This document shows, piece by piece, positions 17,793 through 27,135 of a DNA stretch of 64,000 nt. The notes beneath the pieces were generated by a model. The model saw nothing but the letters and a program-made list of their open reading frames with translations, was not told where the DNA came from and ran no database searches. How positions within the stretch are numbered: position 1 is the first letter of the stretch; every line of letters starts with the position of its first letter. Source of the stretch: Alteromonas lipotrueae. Lineage in GTDB: Bacteria > Pseudomonadota > Gammaproteobacteria > Enterobacterales > Alteromonadaceae. The stretch spans positions 186,001 to 250,000 of the forward strand of contig NZ_JAESDI010000001.1 in NCBI RefSeq assembly GCF_019249215.1, given 5' to 3'. The position numbers and the translations under genes were made by a program.

Positions 17793-20630
17793 TTAGAAAT
17801 CTACGTTGATACGACCGTAGAAGAAACGTCCAGGAATTTCATACATTGAAGGATCGAAGCTGTTTGCAAATGTAGTGTATGAAACTTCAGGATCTGCATC
17901 CCATAAGTTGTTAACACCAAATGTCAAACGAAGGTTCTCTGTTACTGAGTAACCTACTGAAGCATCATGGTAAGCCATCGCTTCAAGTTCATTGAAGCTT
18001 TCTTTAGACTCAAGGCTTCCATCTTCAGCAAACACGCTTACGCCTGGATCACTACACAATGTATCTTCTAGGTAGTTACCTGCATCATCAGTATCGTCAT
18101 CGAATGAACACTCTTCTGTAGTTGCGCCAATGAAGCGAACTAGGTAGTTAGCAGTCCAATCTTCGTATGCCCATGTAACAGACAAGTTAGTACGGATACG
18201 AGGAATAACGTCACGGTCAAATGCTTTACCAGCATCGTTTTCTGCAATTGATTCACCAGTTACAGGGTCAACGAAGATACTAGTACGGTCGTCTACATAA
18301 GTACCGTCCCAGTTTACTCGGAAATCACCGTATTCAGTATCGAAGTTATAAGCTACGTTATAATCGAAACCAGAAGTCGTTTGACCACCAAGGTTAACAA
18401 GGCCGTTGAACAACTCAGTCACAACACCGCCGCTGTTACGTTCGATTAGTGAACAGAACGTAGTTCCAGTAGTTGCACAAGCATCTAGGATACGTTGAGC
18501 ACCAACAGTTGATACTGCGTTATCCACTTCAATATCGAATACGTCAAATGTGATTGACAGACCTTCAACTTGAGCAGGTGAGTATACGAAACCGTATGTA
18601 AAGCTTTCTGCTTCTTCAGGTGCTAAATCTGCATTACCACCAACCGTTGTTCTGATTTGTGGGTTAGGTTGCTCGTAAGCAGCAGGGATACCGGCACAGC
18701 CTGGGCTGTTAGCATTTGCAGCTTCACCGCCATTACATGGATCGATTAGCGTTGCGAAACTATCGCTGTTACCTAGGAACAATTCAGATAGCGAAGGAGC
18801 ACGGAATGCTTCAGACCAAGTACCACGAACTAAGACGTCTTCATTGATGCGCCATTTCAAACCAACTTTTGAGTTTGTAGTGTCGCCGAAGTTGCTGTAG
18901 TCAGAGTAACGAGTAGCAAGTTCTAAATCTAATTGCTCAACAAACTCAACATCTGAGATAAGAGGGATAGCAACTTCTAAGTAAACTTCTTCAACACTGA
19001 ATGAACCAGAAGTAGGTTGACGAGAGTTACCAGAAGTAATACCAGCTGCAATTAGTGCATCAGGTTGGTCGTAACCTGACTGCCAGCGTTTTTCATAACC
19101 AGCAGCAAATGCAACATAACCAGCAGGTAATTCAAAAACTTCACCAGAGATATTTGCTGAGTAGCTTTCTAACGTAGAGTTAGCTGCATCTTGTGCAGTG
19201 AACTGAATGTAATCAAGCATTTCTTGCGTGATAGTACCTTCACCGATAGCAGTAGCACCACCGAAGAAGTTTAATGGTACACAACCATCAGTAGCAGCAC
19301 AGGTATCAACGTCACCTAGGGCTAGTGCTACGCGGTCCATGTTAAGAAGACCGTCAGTTAGCGTATTCTGAGTAATGTCTGCATACGTGTAGGTTGCATC
19401 CCAGTAGTACTCGTGATCGCCTAGTTCAATAACACCTTCAAAGCCACCATTGAATTGGAACTGATCAACGTTTTGAGCAAATTCACGGTAACCCGCTTCC
19501 ATCATACGACGGCCAGCGAAGAACAAGCTGTTCGCTTCACCGAAACCAGCAGCATCTGTTAAATCAAGACCTGTTGGGTTGTATGGGTTATTTGCAGCAA
19601 TTGTTACTCCAGATGTACCTGCAGCGTTACCGATAAATAACGGTGTTGGAGCAAGAAGCTGTGAAGAACGTCTGTTGCCGTAGAAACCAGTTACATTAAC
19701 AGAAACGTTGTCTGTTAGTTCGTAACGACCTTGTGAGTAAAGGTTAATACGTTCTTGAGGTGTAGAAAGGTAGTTAAGAGGAGCAAAGTTAAATGCACTG
19801 CTACCAGTCCAAGGAATTAATCCACCTTGACCATCGTTTTGAACGTTGAATGATGTTGCTTCATCATCGAAATACCAAAAACGACCATTCGGTGTACCTG
19901 ATGAACCGCCGTAGCCTGTAGGAGCGCCAAACACTGGTACTGCAGAAATCTCACGATCGCCTGCGAATGTTGGCTCTTCTTCTACGTAACTTACATTGAA
20001 GTATACGTTACCTCTATCGTTAGCAACACCGAAACCGATATCCCAAGATTCTTTGTTACCGTCGCCTTCATCGTATTGACCAAGGTAGCCAGAAGCGTGA
20101 ACGCCTTCGAAATCTTGACGAGTGATGATGTTAACAACACCTGCAACAGCATCTGAACCATATACCGCTGAAGCACCATCTTTAAGTACTTCAATACGCT
20201 CGATGATAGACGAAGGAATGTTGTTAAGGTCAACAGAGCCAGTAAGGCCTGGAGCCCAACGTTTACCGTTTACAAGAACAAGAGTACGGTTTGAACCGAT
20301 ACCACGAATGTTAATAGTAGTTGTACCATTACCACCGTTGTTGTTGTTGGTATTGATTGCTGAACCAGCAGATGGGATAGCTTGAAGTACATCACCGATT
20401 GAAGTGATACCGAATTTTTCGATATCAACACGGGTCATAACCGTTACTGGGTTAGCACCTTCAATGTCTGTACGACGGATACGAGAACCAGTTACTTCGA
20501 TTTTTTCAACAGAATCGGCTGCTTCTTCGGCTTCTTGTGCAGCAACTGCACCAGAAAAACTTATCGTCGACACCGCGCCGAACGCGCAGGCCAACCTAAC
20601 TGACTTAGCCAGCTTAGAATTTGTAAACAT
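17793..20630 (-). CDS. TonB-dependent receptor (945 residues) heading the oxygenase cluster
   Basis: A TonB-dependent receptor with a signal peptide (LACAFGAVSTISFSGAVAAQ), a TonB-box-like VEKIEVTGSRI at residues 42-52, and a plug domain with INIRGIGSNRTLVLVNGKR and RIEVLKDGASAVYGSDAVAGVVNI. The large barrel contains long loops rich in Asn/Gly and several Cys pairs (CAATDGC, CNGG...GCAG, CATTGTTFC). It ends in aromatic GRINVDF. This layout matches the large marine receptor class that takes up peptides or oligosaccharides rather than classic siderophore receptors. The ribosome site CCAGGGAG is the same as that of the next receptor upstream. Three 2OG-Fe(II) oxygenase genes and a lipoprotein follow it on the same strand. 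Confidence 0.9.
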   Translation of the reverse strand: MFTNSKLAKSVRLACAFGAVSTISFSGAVAAQEAEEAADSVEKIEVTGSRIRRTDIEGANPVTVMTRVDIEKFGITSIGDVLQAIPSAGSAINTNNNNGGNGTTTINIRGIGSNRTLVLVNGKRWAPGLTGSVDLNNIPSSIIERIEVLKDGASAVYGSDAVAGVVNIITRQDFEGVHASGYLGQYDEGDGNKESWDIGFGVANDRGNVYFNVSYVEEEPTFAGDREISAVPVFGAPTGYGGSSGTPNGRFWYFDDEATSFNVQNDGQGGLIPWTGSSAFNFAPLNYLSTPQERINLYSQGRYELTDNVSVNVTGFYGNRRSSQLLAPTPLFIGNAAGTSGVTIAANNPYNPTGLDLTDAAGFGEANSLFFAGRRMMEAGYREFAQNVDQFQFNGGFEGVIELGDHEYYWDATYTYADITQNTLTDGLLNMDRVALALGDVDTCAATDGCVPLNFFGGATAIGEGTITQEMLDYIQFTAQDAANSTLESYSANISGEVFELPAGYVAFAAGYEKRWQSGYDQPDALIAAGITSGNSRQPTSGSFSVEEVYLEVAIPLISDVEFVEQLDLELATRYSDYSNFGDTTNSKVGLKWRINEDVLVRGTWSEAFRAPSLSELFLGNSDSFATLIDPCNGGEAANANSPGCAGIPAAYEQPNPQIRTTVGGNADLAPEEAESFTYGFVYSPAQVEGLSITFDVFDIEVDNAVSTVGAQRILDACATTGTTFCSLIERNSGGVVTELFNGLVNLGGQTTSGFDYNVAYNFDTEYGDFRVNWDGTYVDDRTSIFVDPVTGESIAENDAGKAFDRDVIPRIRTNLSVTWAYEDWTANYLVRFIGATTEECSFDDDTDDAGNYLEDTLCSDPGVSVFAEDGSLESKESFNELEAMAYHDASVGYSVTENLRLTFGVNNLWDADPEVSYTTFANSFDPSMYEIPGRFFYGRINVDF

Positions 20631-20943
20631 GTGTTGTCTCCCTGGACCACTAAAGCTCGTTTAGTGTGTATTTCTAAAATCGTTTATAACGAATTATTAT
20701 TAGTAAGGTCAAAGCCTCACTAAGATAATAAACACAACATGAGTAAACGGTCAACTGAGATCGGGAGTGTAATAATTAAAAGTTCAATTTTTTTCGGATA
20801 TTTTTCCTTTTTTTGTAAATGTTTACTTACAATTTACGTAAATATTACAACTAAAGTCTTGGGGTGGTTACTTTTTAACCTACGCAAGTTAAATTGCCAA
20901 GGAAGTGCGATAAGTTGCACTTCCTTGGCCTTGGCACTAGATC
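20631..20943. other. 313-base region between two receptor genes
   Basis: No gene is seen. On the minus strand it should contain the promoter of the 945-residue receptor; an 11-base palindrome CGTTTATAACG lies near 20684-20694. A long perfect hairpin (20896-20929) lies next to the end of the upstream receptor gene. The region is AT-rich. Confidence 0.5.
20896..20929 (-). terminator. 13-bp perfect stem-loop after the Oar-like receptor gene
   Basis: The arms GCCAAGGAAGTGC and GCACTTCCTTGGC pair perfectly around an 8-base loop, 15 bases after the receptor stop codon on the minus strand. No clear U-run follows in either direction, so it may stabilise the 3' end of the mRNA or be a weak terminator. 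Confidence 0.55.
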
Positions 20944-23889
20944 TTAAAACGTGTAATTCACACTAAAGCGAACATAACGTGGAGTTTGCCATGCAGTAGG
21001 CGTTCCGTAGTTAGGATCTACATCTGGATTCAATGGATCTGCAGATGACTCGTCATCATAGATTTCATAAACCTCAGTCACTTTATCGTTGTTTAACACA
21101 TTGAAAATATCAGCACGTACAACCAATGTTTGGTCATCGCCAATATCGATATTGTAAGATGCTGAAACATCAATTGAGTAGTAGCTACTTGTGCGGCCGC
21201 GCGAGCCACGTGGCGCGAGTTCACCACCAGCATAAAACGATTCTGAATCATAAGCTTGCGCAAACTCATCCGTCGGATGGAAACCAAACGCATTAACTGG
21301 CTTACCTGTCCAGAATTGCAAGTTAGCACCTAACGTTAAATCTTCAGTAACTGCATACGCGCCGTACATTTTAACTTGATGACGACGATCGTTAGGAAGG
21401 TCGCCATATGCGCCGTCTAATAATCCGGGTTGGTCAAACAAAGTTGTTAAACCAGCATCGTCCTGTCCGTTATCAGAACGAACATACCCTTCGTTATTAC
21501 CCCAGTTATGCGACCACGTATAGGCGGCATTGAACATCCAAACGCCGTCCCACGCGCGTTGGAAGGTGAAATCAACCGCAGCATATTTACGAACTGAATC
21601 TGGGTAGCCCAAGTCTTCTGCTGAAAGGTCCATAAATACTAAATCGCCGTTAGTACCTGGTAGTTCAGTGGTGCCAATACGCATGTCTACATTAGGGTTA
21701 GTTAGTACGTATTGGTGGAAACCAGTCCAGATATCAGATACATCGCCGTAACCATTAGCGGCGGCCCATTCAATCACAGCTGCGTCAATTGCAACATCTT
21801 CAACAGTAGTCGCCAATTCACGATATGTACCTTGAATTGCCATGCTCCACTCGTCGTTCAACTGGAATTGGTAACCAGCAATAAATTCATCTGAATACAT
21901 TGCATCAATGTTTTGATCGACTAACTCGTCAGGAGATTTTGCTTCACCATTTGCAAAAATATCATCAGGTTGAGTTTTATCACCCGTGAGATTGGGTATA
22001 AACAAAGATTCATCGGCATAACCGTCGAACTCATAATATTCTTGCGTATAGGTTTCTGCACCGGCTAAACGAATGTTCGTGTTGGCTGCAACTGGAAGGT
22101 AGTAACGCCCAAAACTTGCCCATGCTTTCGTTTCACCATCGCCACGAACGTCCCAAACAGCACCTAAACGAAGTGCCCAAAGATTGTCAAGTTTTACGAA
22201 GGTTTCGCCATCAGCATTGAAGTTTTCAAAAGAGTCGTTTCGAATACCCGCATTAATTACTAAGTTATCCGTTACCTGCCATTGATCCTGTACGTAGAAT
22301 GCAATATTTTCTGAATCAAATTCACCACCAACTTCATAATCTCTGTGACGAACTTGGTATATTTCTTCGTTAGCCAAATCGTCATCATTTACATAGTAAA
22401 GATAATATGCGCCACCTGAGTTGATGGTATAACTACTTGCTGTTAAGTTTTCGTAGTCATAACCAAAGCGCACTGAATGATCGCCTATGTACCAGTCTGC
22501 ATCAATACGGAACACTTCGCGTTTATCATCGCCTTGTTCAACCGTAAAATTCGCCCAAGTACTTGTTGGAACAAATGCATTCGTGCTGTCGTAGGTAAAG
22601 TAAGCAACGGGGTTAGCATCTAACTCACTTCGCACGGTACGATCTTGTTTGTTTACACCGTATTGCGCAGAAATAGAGAAGTCGTCATTGATAATACTTG
22701 TCCATTTAGCCGTATAGTTCAGACCACCTTCGTCTTCATATCCAATTCTTGAGTCAGTGCTGAAAACTCCGTCGGTTGAATCGAAAGTTTCAATTTCTGT
22801 GGAGCGTTCATCAGAAAACGCTGTAACTTCAAGTATATTGTTTTCAGTAACGTACCAATCAACTTTCGCTACCCAAAAAGCATCTTCATCGGTTTCGGTA
22901 ACGCCATTTTGAAGCAGTCCGTCACCTGTTAGTGATTGCTCATTTACAAATTTATCTTCCACAGAGCGTGGATTAAACAACGCATAGAAGAATAATTTGT
23001 CTTCAATTAACGCTCCACTTGCCCAAACGTTGGCATCCCAAGATTCAGTCTCATCACTTCTGTTATCAATACGGTAAGTGCCGTCAGTCGTTCTTACGTA
23101 AGAATTCTTCTGCTCACGTAGTGCATCAGGCTCCCAGTAAACGTTTACGCCCGCTTTAAATTCGTTACTACCGCTCTTAGTTTTAGCGTTTATAACACCG
23201 CCGGTTACACGGCCGTATTCCGCTGAGTAACCACCGGTTTTAACTTCAAAGGTTTCATACATGTCGAACGGTGGCTCACTTGAACCAACACCTGTTCTGA
23301 AGTTAGTAATGTTTAGACCGTTGATGTAGTAACCGTTTTCACCAACTGATGCACCACCAATTGAAGGGAGATCACCAAACGCTGAGTCACCTTGGGTTGT
23401 GCCTGGTGCTAATAATGCAACTGACGTTAAATTACGAGGAACAGGAACTCTATCAAGGGTAACAGTGTCTACAACGATACCAGTACTAGAACTTGTTACA
23501 TCTACCATGGCAATTGTTGAACCAGTTACTTCGATTCGTTCAACATCGTCACCGGCAAGTTTCATGTTTAAGTTAGTTTTACCACTAATACCAACTTTTA
23601 CAGTTTCTTGAATGGTGTTACGAAAACCGTCTTTCTCAGCAACCACATTGTAGATACCCGGTGGTAATAATGGAAAACGAAAATCGCCGTTTTCATCGGT
23701 GGTAACTGTACGAACCAGACCTGTATCAACATTAGTAATAGTTACAGTAACGCCACTAATTTCTGCACCGCTAATTTCTGCAGTATTACCTTGAATAAAA
23801 CCATTTGTGTCGTTTGCAAATACTGGTGCCGAAACACCAAGACTGAGCGCTACAGCAAAAGCCGCCGCACTTCTTTTATATTGAAGCAT
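20944..23889 (-). CDS. Oar-like TonB-dependent receptor with carboxypeptidase-regulatory-like domain
   Basis: A 981-residue outer-membrane protein. After the signal peptide (SAAAFAVALSLGVSAPVFAN) comes a carboxypeptidase regulatory-like beta-sandwich at about residues 30-115 (GAEISGVTVTITNVDTGLVRTVTTDENGDFRFPLLPPGIYNV). A plug follows with SVGENGYYINGLNITNFRTG and the YSAEYGRVTGGVINAKTKSG motif, then a barrel ending SVNYTF. This is the Oar/TonB-receptor class widespread in Alteromonadales, Xanthomonadales and Myxococcus; some members act in adhesion or in secretion/uptake of peptides. The ligand cannot be told. It shares the CCAGGGAG ribosome site with the next receptor but is separated from it by a hairpin, so it is a separate unit. 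Confidence 0.9.
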   Translation of the reverse strand: MLQYKRSAAAFAVALSLGVSAPVFANDTNGFIQGNTAEISGAEISGVTVTITNVDTGLVRTVTTDENGDFRFPLLPPGIYNVVAEKDGFRNTIQETVKVGISGKTNLNMKLAGDDVERIEVTGSTIAMVDVTSSSTGIVVDTVTLDRVPVPRNLTSVALLAPGTTQGDSAFGDLPSIGGASVGENGYYINGLNITNFRTGVGSSEPPFDMYETFEVKTGGYSAEYGRVTGGVINAKTKSGSNEFKAGVNVYWEPDALREQKNSYVRTTDGTYRIDNRSDETESWDANVWASGALIEDKLFFYALFNPRSVEDKFVNEQSLTGDGLLQNGVTETDEDAFWVAKVDWYVTENNILEVTAFSDERSTEIETFDSTDGVFSTDSRIGYEDEGGLNYTAKWTSIINDDFSISAQYGVNKQDRTVRSELDANPVAYFTYDSTNAFVPTSTWANFTVEQGDDKREVFRIDADWYIGDHSVRFGYDYENLTASSYTINSGGAYYLYYVNDDDLANEEIYQVRHRDYEVGGEFDSENIAFYVQDQWQVTDNLVINAGIRNDSFENFNADGETFVKLDNLWALRLGAVWDVRGDGETKAWASFGRYYLPVAANTNIRLAGAETYTQEYYEFDGYADESLFIPNLTGDKTQPDDIFANGEAKSPDELVDQNIDAMYSDEFIAGYQFQLNDEWSMAIQGTYRELATTVEDVAIDAAVIEWAAANGYGDVSDIWTGFHQYVLTNPNVDMRIGTTELPGTNGDLVFMDLSAEDLGYPDSVRKYAAVDFTFQRAWDGVWMFNAAYTWSHNWGNNEGYVRSDNGQDDAGLTTLFDQPGLLDGAYGDLPNDRRHQVKMYGAYAVTEDLTLGANLQFWTGKPVNAFGFHPTDEFAQAYDSESFYAGGELAPRGSRGRTSSYYSIDVSASYNIDIGDDQTLVVRADIFNVLNNDKVTEVYEIYDDESSADPLNPDVDPNYGTPTAWQTPRYVRFSVNYTF

Positions 23890-24134
23890 GTATAACTCCC
23901 TGGATTTGTGTTTTCGTTAGTCTTAACTTTATTTAAAAAAACCATAAAGATAATCTAAACGATTGTTTTTTATATGGATTTTTATGAATATCCGAAAGTA
24001 TAATTGACATAGACAAAGGGGGTAAAGCAAGCGCAAATGGGAATTTTTACGATGAATGGCAATGGTGTGAAGTAGGGAAATTACACGTGAACTGTTGAGT
24101 GGCTTGGTCTTGCGAGATAGTAGAAGAGTTCCCC

Positions 24135-24163
24135 ATTTGCGACGAATTACATTCGTCGCAAAT
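24135..24163 (-). terminator. 12-bp perfect stem-loop after tryptophan dioxygenase gene
   Basis: Arms ATTTGCGACGAA and TTCGTCGCAAAT pair around loop TTACA. It lies 23 bases past the kynA stop on the minus strand. A second copy of the arm core (AAATGCGACATTT) is next to it. There is no strong U-tract, so terminator function is uncertain. The rest of 23890-24134 shows nothing recognisable apart from the upstream region of the Oar-like receptor. Confidence 0.5.
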
Positions 24164-24185
24164 GCAGAAATGTCGCATTTTTCGT

Positions 24186-25274
24186 CTATTGTAAATAAAA
24201 GCCTAAGCGTCGTTTCACCGATTCAGGCAGTTCTGGAAGTGAACTTTTTGGTAAAAGGAACGTAGCCATGTTGAAAAAGTCTAAAAACACCCTGTTAGAT
24301 TCCGTCGTTTTCTTCAAATAATGGTGGCCGGATGAGCCGCCCGTTCCTATTTTTGTTCCCAGCATTCGTTGTACCATCATGGCATGGCGATAACGCCACA
24401 ACGTTAATTGTTCATCAATTTCTGTTAGTGCGGTAATGAGTTGGAAAGGCAGATTAAAAACGGGTTCTTCTGAATACTGCTTTATAAATAAAGCCGACAA
24501 TAATGCTTCATGTGATAAGCGGAATTTACCCTGATTAAGAAGGGCTTCATACGTATCATGATTAAATAGCCCGTCAAAGTTCTCTCTGGTCGATTGCCAG
24601 TCTTTAAGCTCTTGTCGACGTTCTACTTCCGACAGAAACGCATTTTTTTCTATGGTTTCTTTGTCATCGTTAAGCATTTCATCTGTTGCATTTCGGTAGT
24701 AATCCCAAAAGTGGAAATCCTCGGTTTTAAGTAGTGGCATACGTGCCAACCACTTATCCACTAGTTCAAACAAGCTTGGTTTTTCTTCTAACGCTTCCAA
24801 TAGGCTGCGATCATCATCACTTAATCGGTTATAAAAACTTTGCTTATCGAAATCGATACGATATTCCCTTTTAAGGCCTAATGAAATTTCAAGCTGTTTA
24901 AATTGGATACTTTGAAAGCCTGAGGCGGGAACCAAATAATCTCTGAATGAAAGAAACTGTTGAGGCGTCATGGTTTCCATAATACCTATTTGGTCATTCA
25001 TCAGCTTTTGAATTTGTATAACACGGTGCAGCCTATGTACTACTGAAGTGAGTTGCTGATCTTTTACTGCTGCTTGATTGAATGTGTCGATAACCGCATT
25101 GAGTTCGTGCAACAGTTGCTTAAACCATAGCTCATACACTTGATGCACTACTATAAATAGCATTTCCTCATGAGCAGGTTCACCGTACTTGGTACTTTGA
25201 AGCTTTTGTGCGCCAAGTATTTTATCTAACGCTAGGTAATCACCGTAATAGCAGGGTTCTATATTTTTTTTCAT
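24186..25274 (-). CDS. kynA: Tryptophan 2,3-dioxygenase
   Basis: A 362-residue heme enzyme that opens the indole ring of L-tryptophan with O2 to N-formylkynurenine, the first step of the kynurenine pathway. The active-site His is H44 in LFIVVHQVYELWFKQ, and the heme axial His is in LWRYRHAMMVQRMLG at about residue 290. The substrate-loop GTGGSSGHHYLKKT follows. The length is intermediate between the Xanthomonas enzyme (298) and animal forms (about 400), with additions in the central helices. No other kynurenine-pathway gene (formamidase, kynureninase) is in the window, so the gene is solitary here. Upstream is the divergent comFB-like gene. Confidence 0.94.
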   Translation of the reverse strand: MKKNIEPCYYGDYLALDKILGAQKLQSTKYGEPAHEEMLFIVVHQVYELWFKQLLHELNAVIDTFNQAAVKDQQLTSVVHRLHRVIQIQKLMNDQIGIMETMTPQQFLSFRDYLVPASGFQSIQFKQLEISLGLKREYRIDFDKQSFYNRLSDDDRSLLEALEEKPSLFELVDKWLARMPLLKTEDFHFWDYYRNATDEMLNDDKETIEKNAFLSEVERRQELKDWQSTRENFDGLFNHDTYEALLNQGKFRLSHEALLSALFIKQYSEEPVFNLPFQLITALTEIDEQLTLWRYRHAMMVQRMLGTKIGTGGSSGHHYLKKTTESNRVFLDFFNMATFLLPKSSLPELPESVKRRLGFYLQ

Positions 25275-25432
25275 GCCGATTATTCTTATCGTCGTTATGG
25301 ACAGAAGGAAATTCTAACATCGCTAACTCGACATCGACAAAATACAGGCTATAAATTATCTAGGGGCGTTATTAAAAATATACACACCCATAAAAAATAA
25401 CATCGCGTTAAAATTTTAATTAGGGCAAAAAT

Positions 25433-25720
25433 ATGAAGCTTGATGATGACATTCATAATTATTACGAACATCTTGTATTACAACGTGTAACAGAACTTGG
25501 GCTGGATAATACTAAAAGTCCTGATTATTTAGCTGACCTATGCTGCTTGGCACTTAACCAAGTTCCTCCACGCTACATTCGCTACGAAGTCGATATGGCA
25601 TTTTATCTTCCCCAGAGTGAACGAAACCAAATGGAGATGAATGTTACATACGCTATCGACAATGCGATGAAATATTTAAACGACACAGATAAAACGTCAG
25701 TAAGCGAGAAAGCAGAGTAA
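25433..25720 (+). CDS. ComFB-family protein
   Basis: A 95-residue protein with the ComFB signature: N-terminal DDIHNYYEHLVLQRV, central DLCCLALNQVPPRYIRYEVDMAFYL, and a C-terminal amphipathic helix. ComFB was named in the Bacillus comF operon but is widespread in bacteria without competence. Members have been reported as cyclic dinucleotide-binding proteins, so a c-di-GMP-linked regulatory role is possible. AGGGC sits about 8 bases before the ATG. No other motility or competence gene is near, so the position gives no further clue. Confidence 0.78.
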   Translation: MKLDDDIHNYYEHLVLQRVTELGLDNTKSPDYLADLCCLALNQVPPRYIRYEVDMAFYLPQSERNQMEMNVTYAIDNAMKYLNDTDKTSVSEKAE

Positions 25721-25764
25721 TGCCAAACACAGTTGTATGAGATAAAAATACGGGGGAGTAAATT

Positions 25765-25876
25765 GGGTGGCGGGCTCCCAGCCACATCCCGGCACATGAG
25801 TCGTCTGCTGCGGCTGCTCCCTTCCAGGCCTGACCGAGTTCACAGAGTATCATTGCGGGAGGACCAAAAGCCCACC
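25765..25876 (-). ncRNA. ffs: 4.5S RNA (signal recognition particle RNA)
   Basis: Read on the minus strand, the RNA begins GGTGGGCTTTTGG and ends CCCGCCACCC. The apical domain holds the hallmark GGTCAGGCCTGGAAGGGAGCAGCC with the GGAA tetraloop and the symmetric and asymmetric internal loops that bind Ffh. The ends are self-complementary, closing a long hairpin of about 112 bases, as in E. coli 4.5S RNA. It functions in co-translational targeting of inner-membrane proteins. Confidence 0.95.
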
Positions 25877-25954
25877 ATAGAAAGCGAATAAAATGCTAAC
25901 AGGCGTCAGCAGTCTTAAGCGCGGGGCGCATTATGACTACTTGCCCGATAAGTT

Positions 25955-27013
25955 TCAACCCTTTAACGAAAATCTCTCTTCTGCAATGATGTTTGCCACT
26001 CGATTTGTGGCTGCTTTTTGGGCATCAGCACGGATATAAATTTCTTTCAAAGTCGTACCAATGTCTTCAATATGCTTACGCAATGCCGCATTCGAGCTCT
26101 TATCCATACGCTGATGGAAGATATCGATAACACCGCCTGCATTAATCACATAATCAGGCGCATACAAAATGCCACGTTCGACTAACATATCGCCAATCTC
26201 TTCACGTGCAAGTTGATTGTTAGCCGCGCCAGCAATAATTTTTGCCTTAATCATAGGTAGTGTTTGGTCGTTAATCGCCGCACCTAAGGCACAAGGGGCA
26301 AGCACATCAACGTCCAGCCCTAAAACTTCTTCCGGCGCTACCGCCGTAGCACCCAGTTCTGCTACGGCCTTTTCAACACCTTCAGGGAAAATATCGGCTA
26401 CATAGAGTTTTGCACCCGCTGCATGCAGGTGTGACGCTAGTCGATAACCAACGTGCCCCATACCCTGAATGGCCACGCTTACGCCTTCTAAGCTGCGATT
26501 TAAACCGTGCTCCACGCTAGCTCTTAAGCCTACAAACACGCCGTAAGCGGTTGATGGTGCAGGGTTGCCGTCAGGTTGCTCGTCAGCGTAATGATATTGC
26601 GCGTTTACCCCAGCAATGTAATCAGACTGAGTCGCCATGGTTTGTAAATCGGTAACTGAAATACCTGAGTCTTCTGCGGTAAAATATTTGCCGCCCAATG
26701 AATCAACGAATTTCCCCATGGCTTCCATCATTGCCGGCGTTTTTTGTTTGCGAGGATCACCAATTATGACTGACTTACCGCCGCCTAATGCGATATTAGC
26801 CATCGCGGCTTTGTAAGTCATTCCCTTAGAAAGGCGGAGTACATCGGTAAGTGCTTCTGCACTACTTACATAGGGCCACATTCTACAACCACCCAATGCT
26901 GGGCCTAGGTTTGTGTTGTGTATGGCAATAATGGCACTTAAGCCTGCTTCTTTATCGTGATAAAAAGCGACATGCTCGTGATTATCAAACTCTATGTGAT
27001 CGAAAACCGACAT
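25955..27013 (-). CDS. Leucine dehydrogenase-type Glu/Leu/Phe/Val dehydrogenase
   Basis: A 352-residue NAD-dependent amino-acid dehydrogenase that interconverts a branched-chain amino acid and its 2-oxo acid plus ammonia. The catalytic segment LGPALGGCRMWPY and the GGGKSVIIGDP active-site lysine are at about residues 35-95. The Rossmann motif GMGHVGYRLA is at about 180, and AGAANNQLA and DYVINAGGVI are typical of Leu/Phe/Val dehydrogenases. The ATG at 27013 (AGGGA upstream) is preferred to an upstream TTG that would add 12 unusual residues. The divergent Lrp-family gene and a palindrome between the two imply amino-acid-responsive control. Valine or phenylalanine dehydrogenase are alternatives. 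Confidence 0.88.
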   Translation of the reverse strand: MSVFDHIEFDNHEHVAFYHDKEAGLSAIIAIHNTNLGPALGGCRMWPYVSSAEALTDVLRLSKGMTYKAAMANIALGGGKSVIIGDPRKQKTPAMMEAMGKFVDSLGGKYFTAEDSGISVTDLQTMATQSDYIAGVNAQYHYADEQPDGNPAPSTAYGVFVGLRASVEHGLNRSLEGVSVAIQGMGHVGYRLASHLHAAGAKLYVADIFPEGVEKAVAELGATAVAPEEVLGLDVDVLAPCALGAAINDQTLPMIKAKIIAGAANNQLAREEIGDMLVERGILYAPDYVINAGGVIDIFHQRMDKSSNAALRKHIEDIGTTLKEIYIRADAQKAATNRVANIIAEERFSLKG

Positions 27014-27135
27014 ACTTTCCCTATTAATAATGTGATGGATTTTGCCCAAGTGTAGCCCAACAACCAGAGGACACGCCTTGCTAAGTTGATGACCGGCCCT
27101 CGTAAAGTGAAATACACAAAGTATGAATACTATTT

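Noticed and set aside
20326..20360. Possible microsatellite (GTT repeats)
   Set aside because: The repeats encode an Asn-rich loop in the receptor plug in frame and are short; no sign of an active repeat tract.
25603..25853. Two minus-strand open frames across the SRP RNA gene
   Set aside because: They run through the ffs RNA and the end of the comFB-like gene and have no protein-like features.
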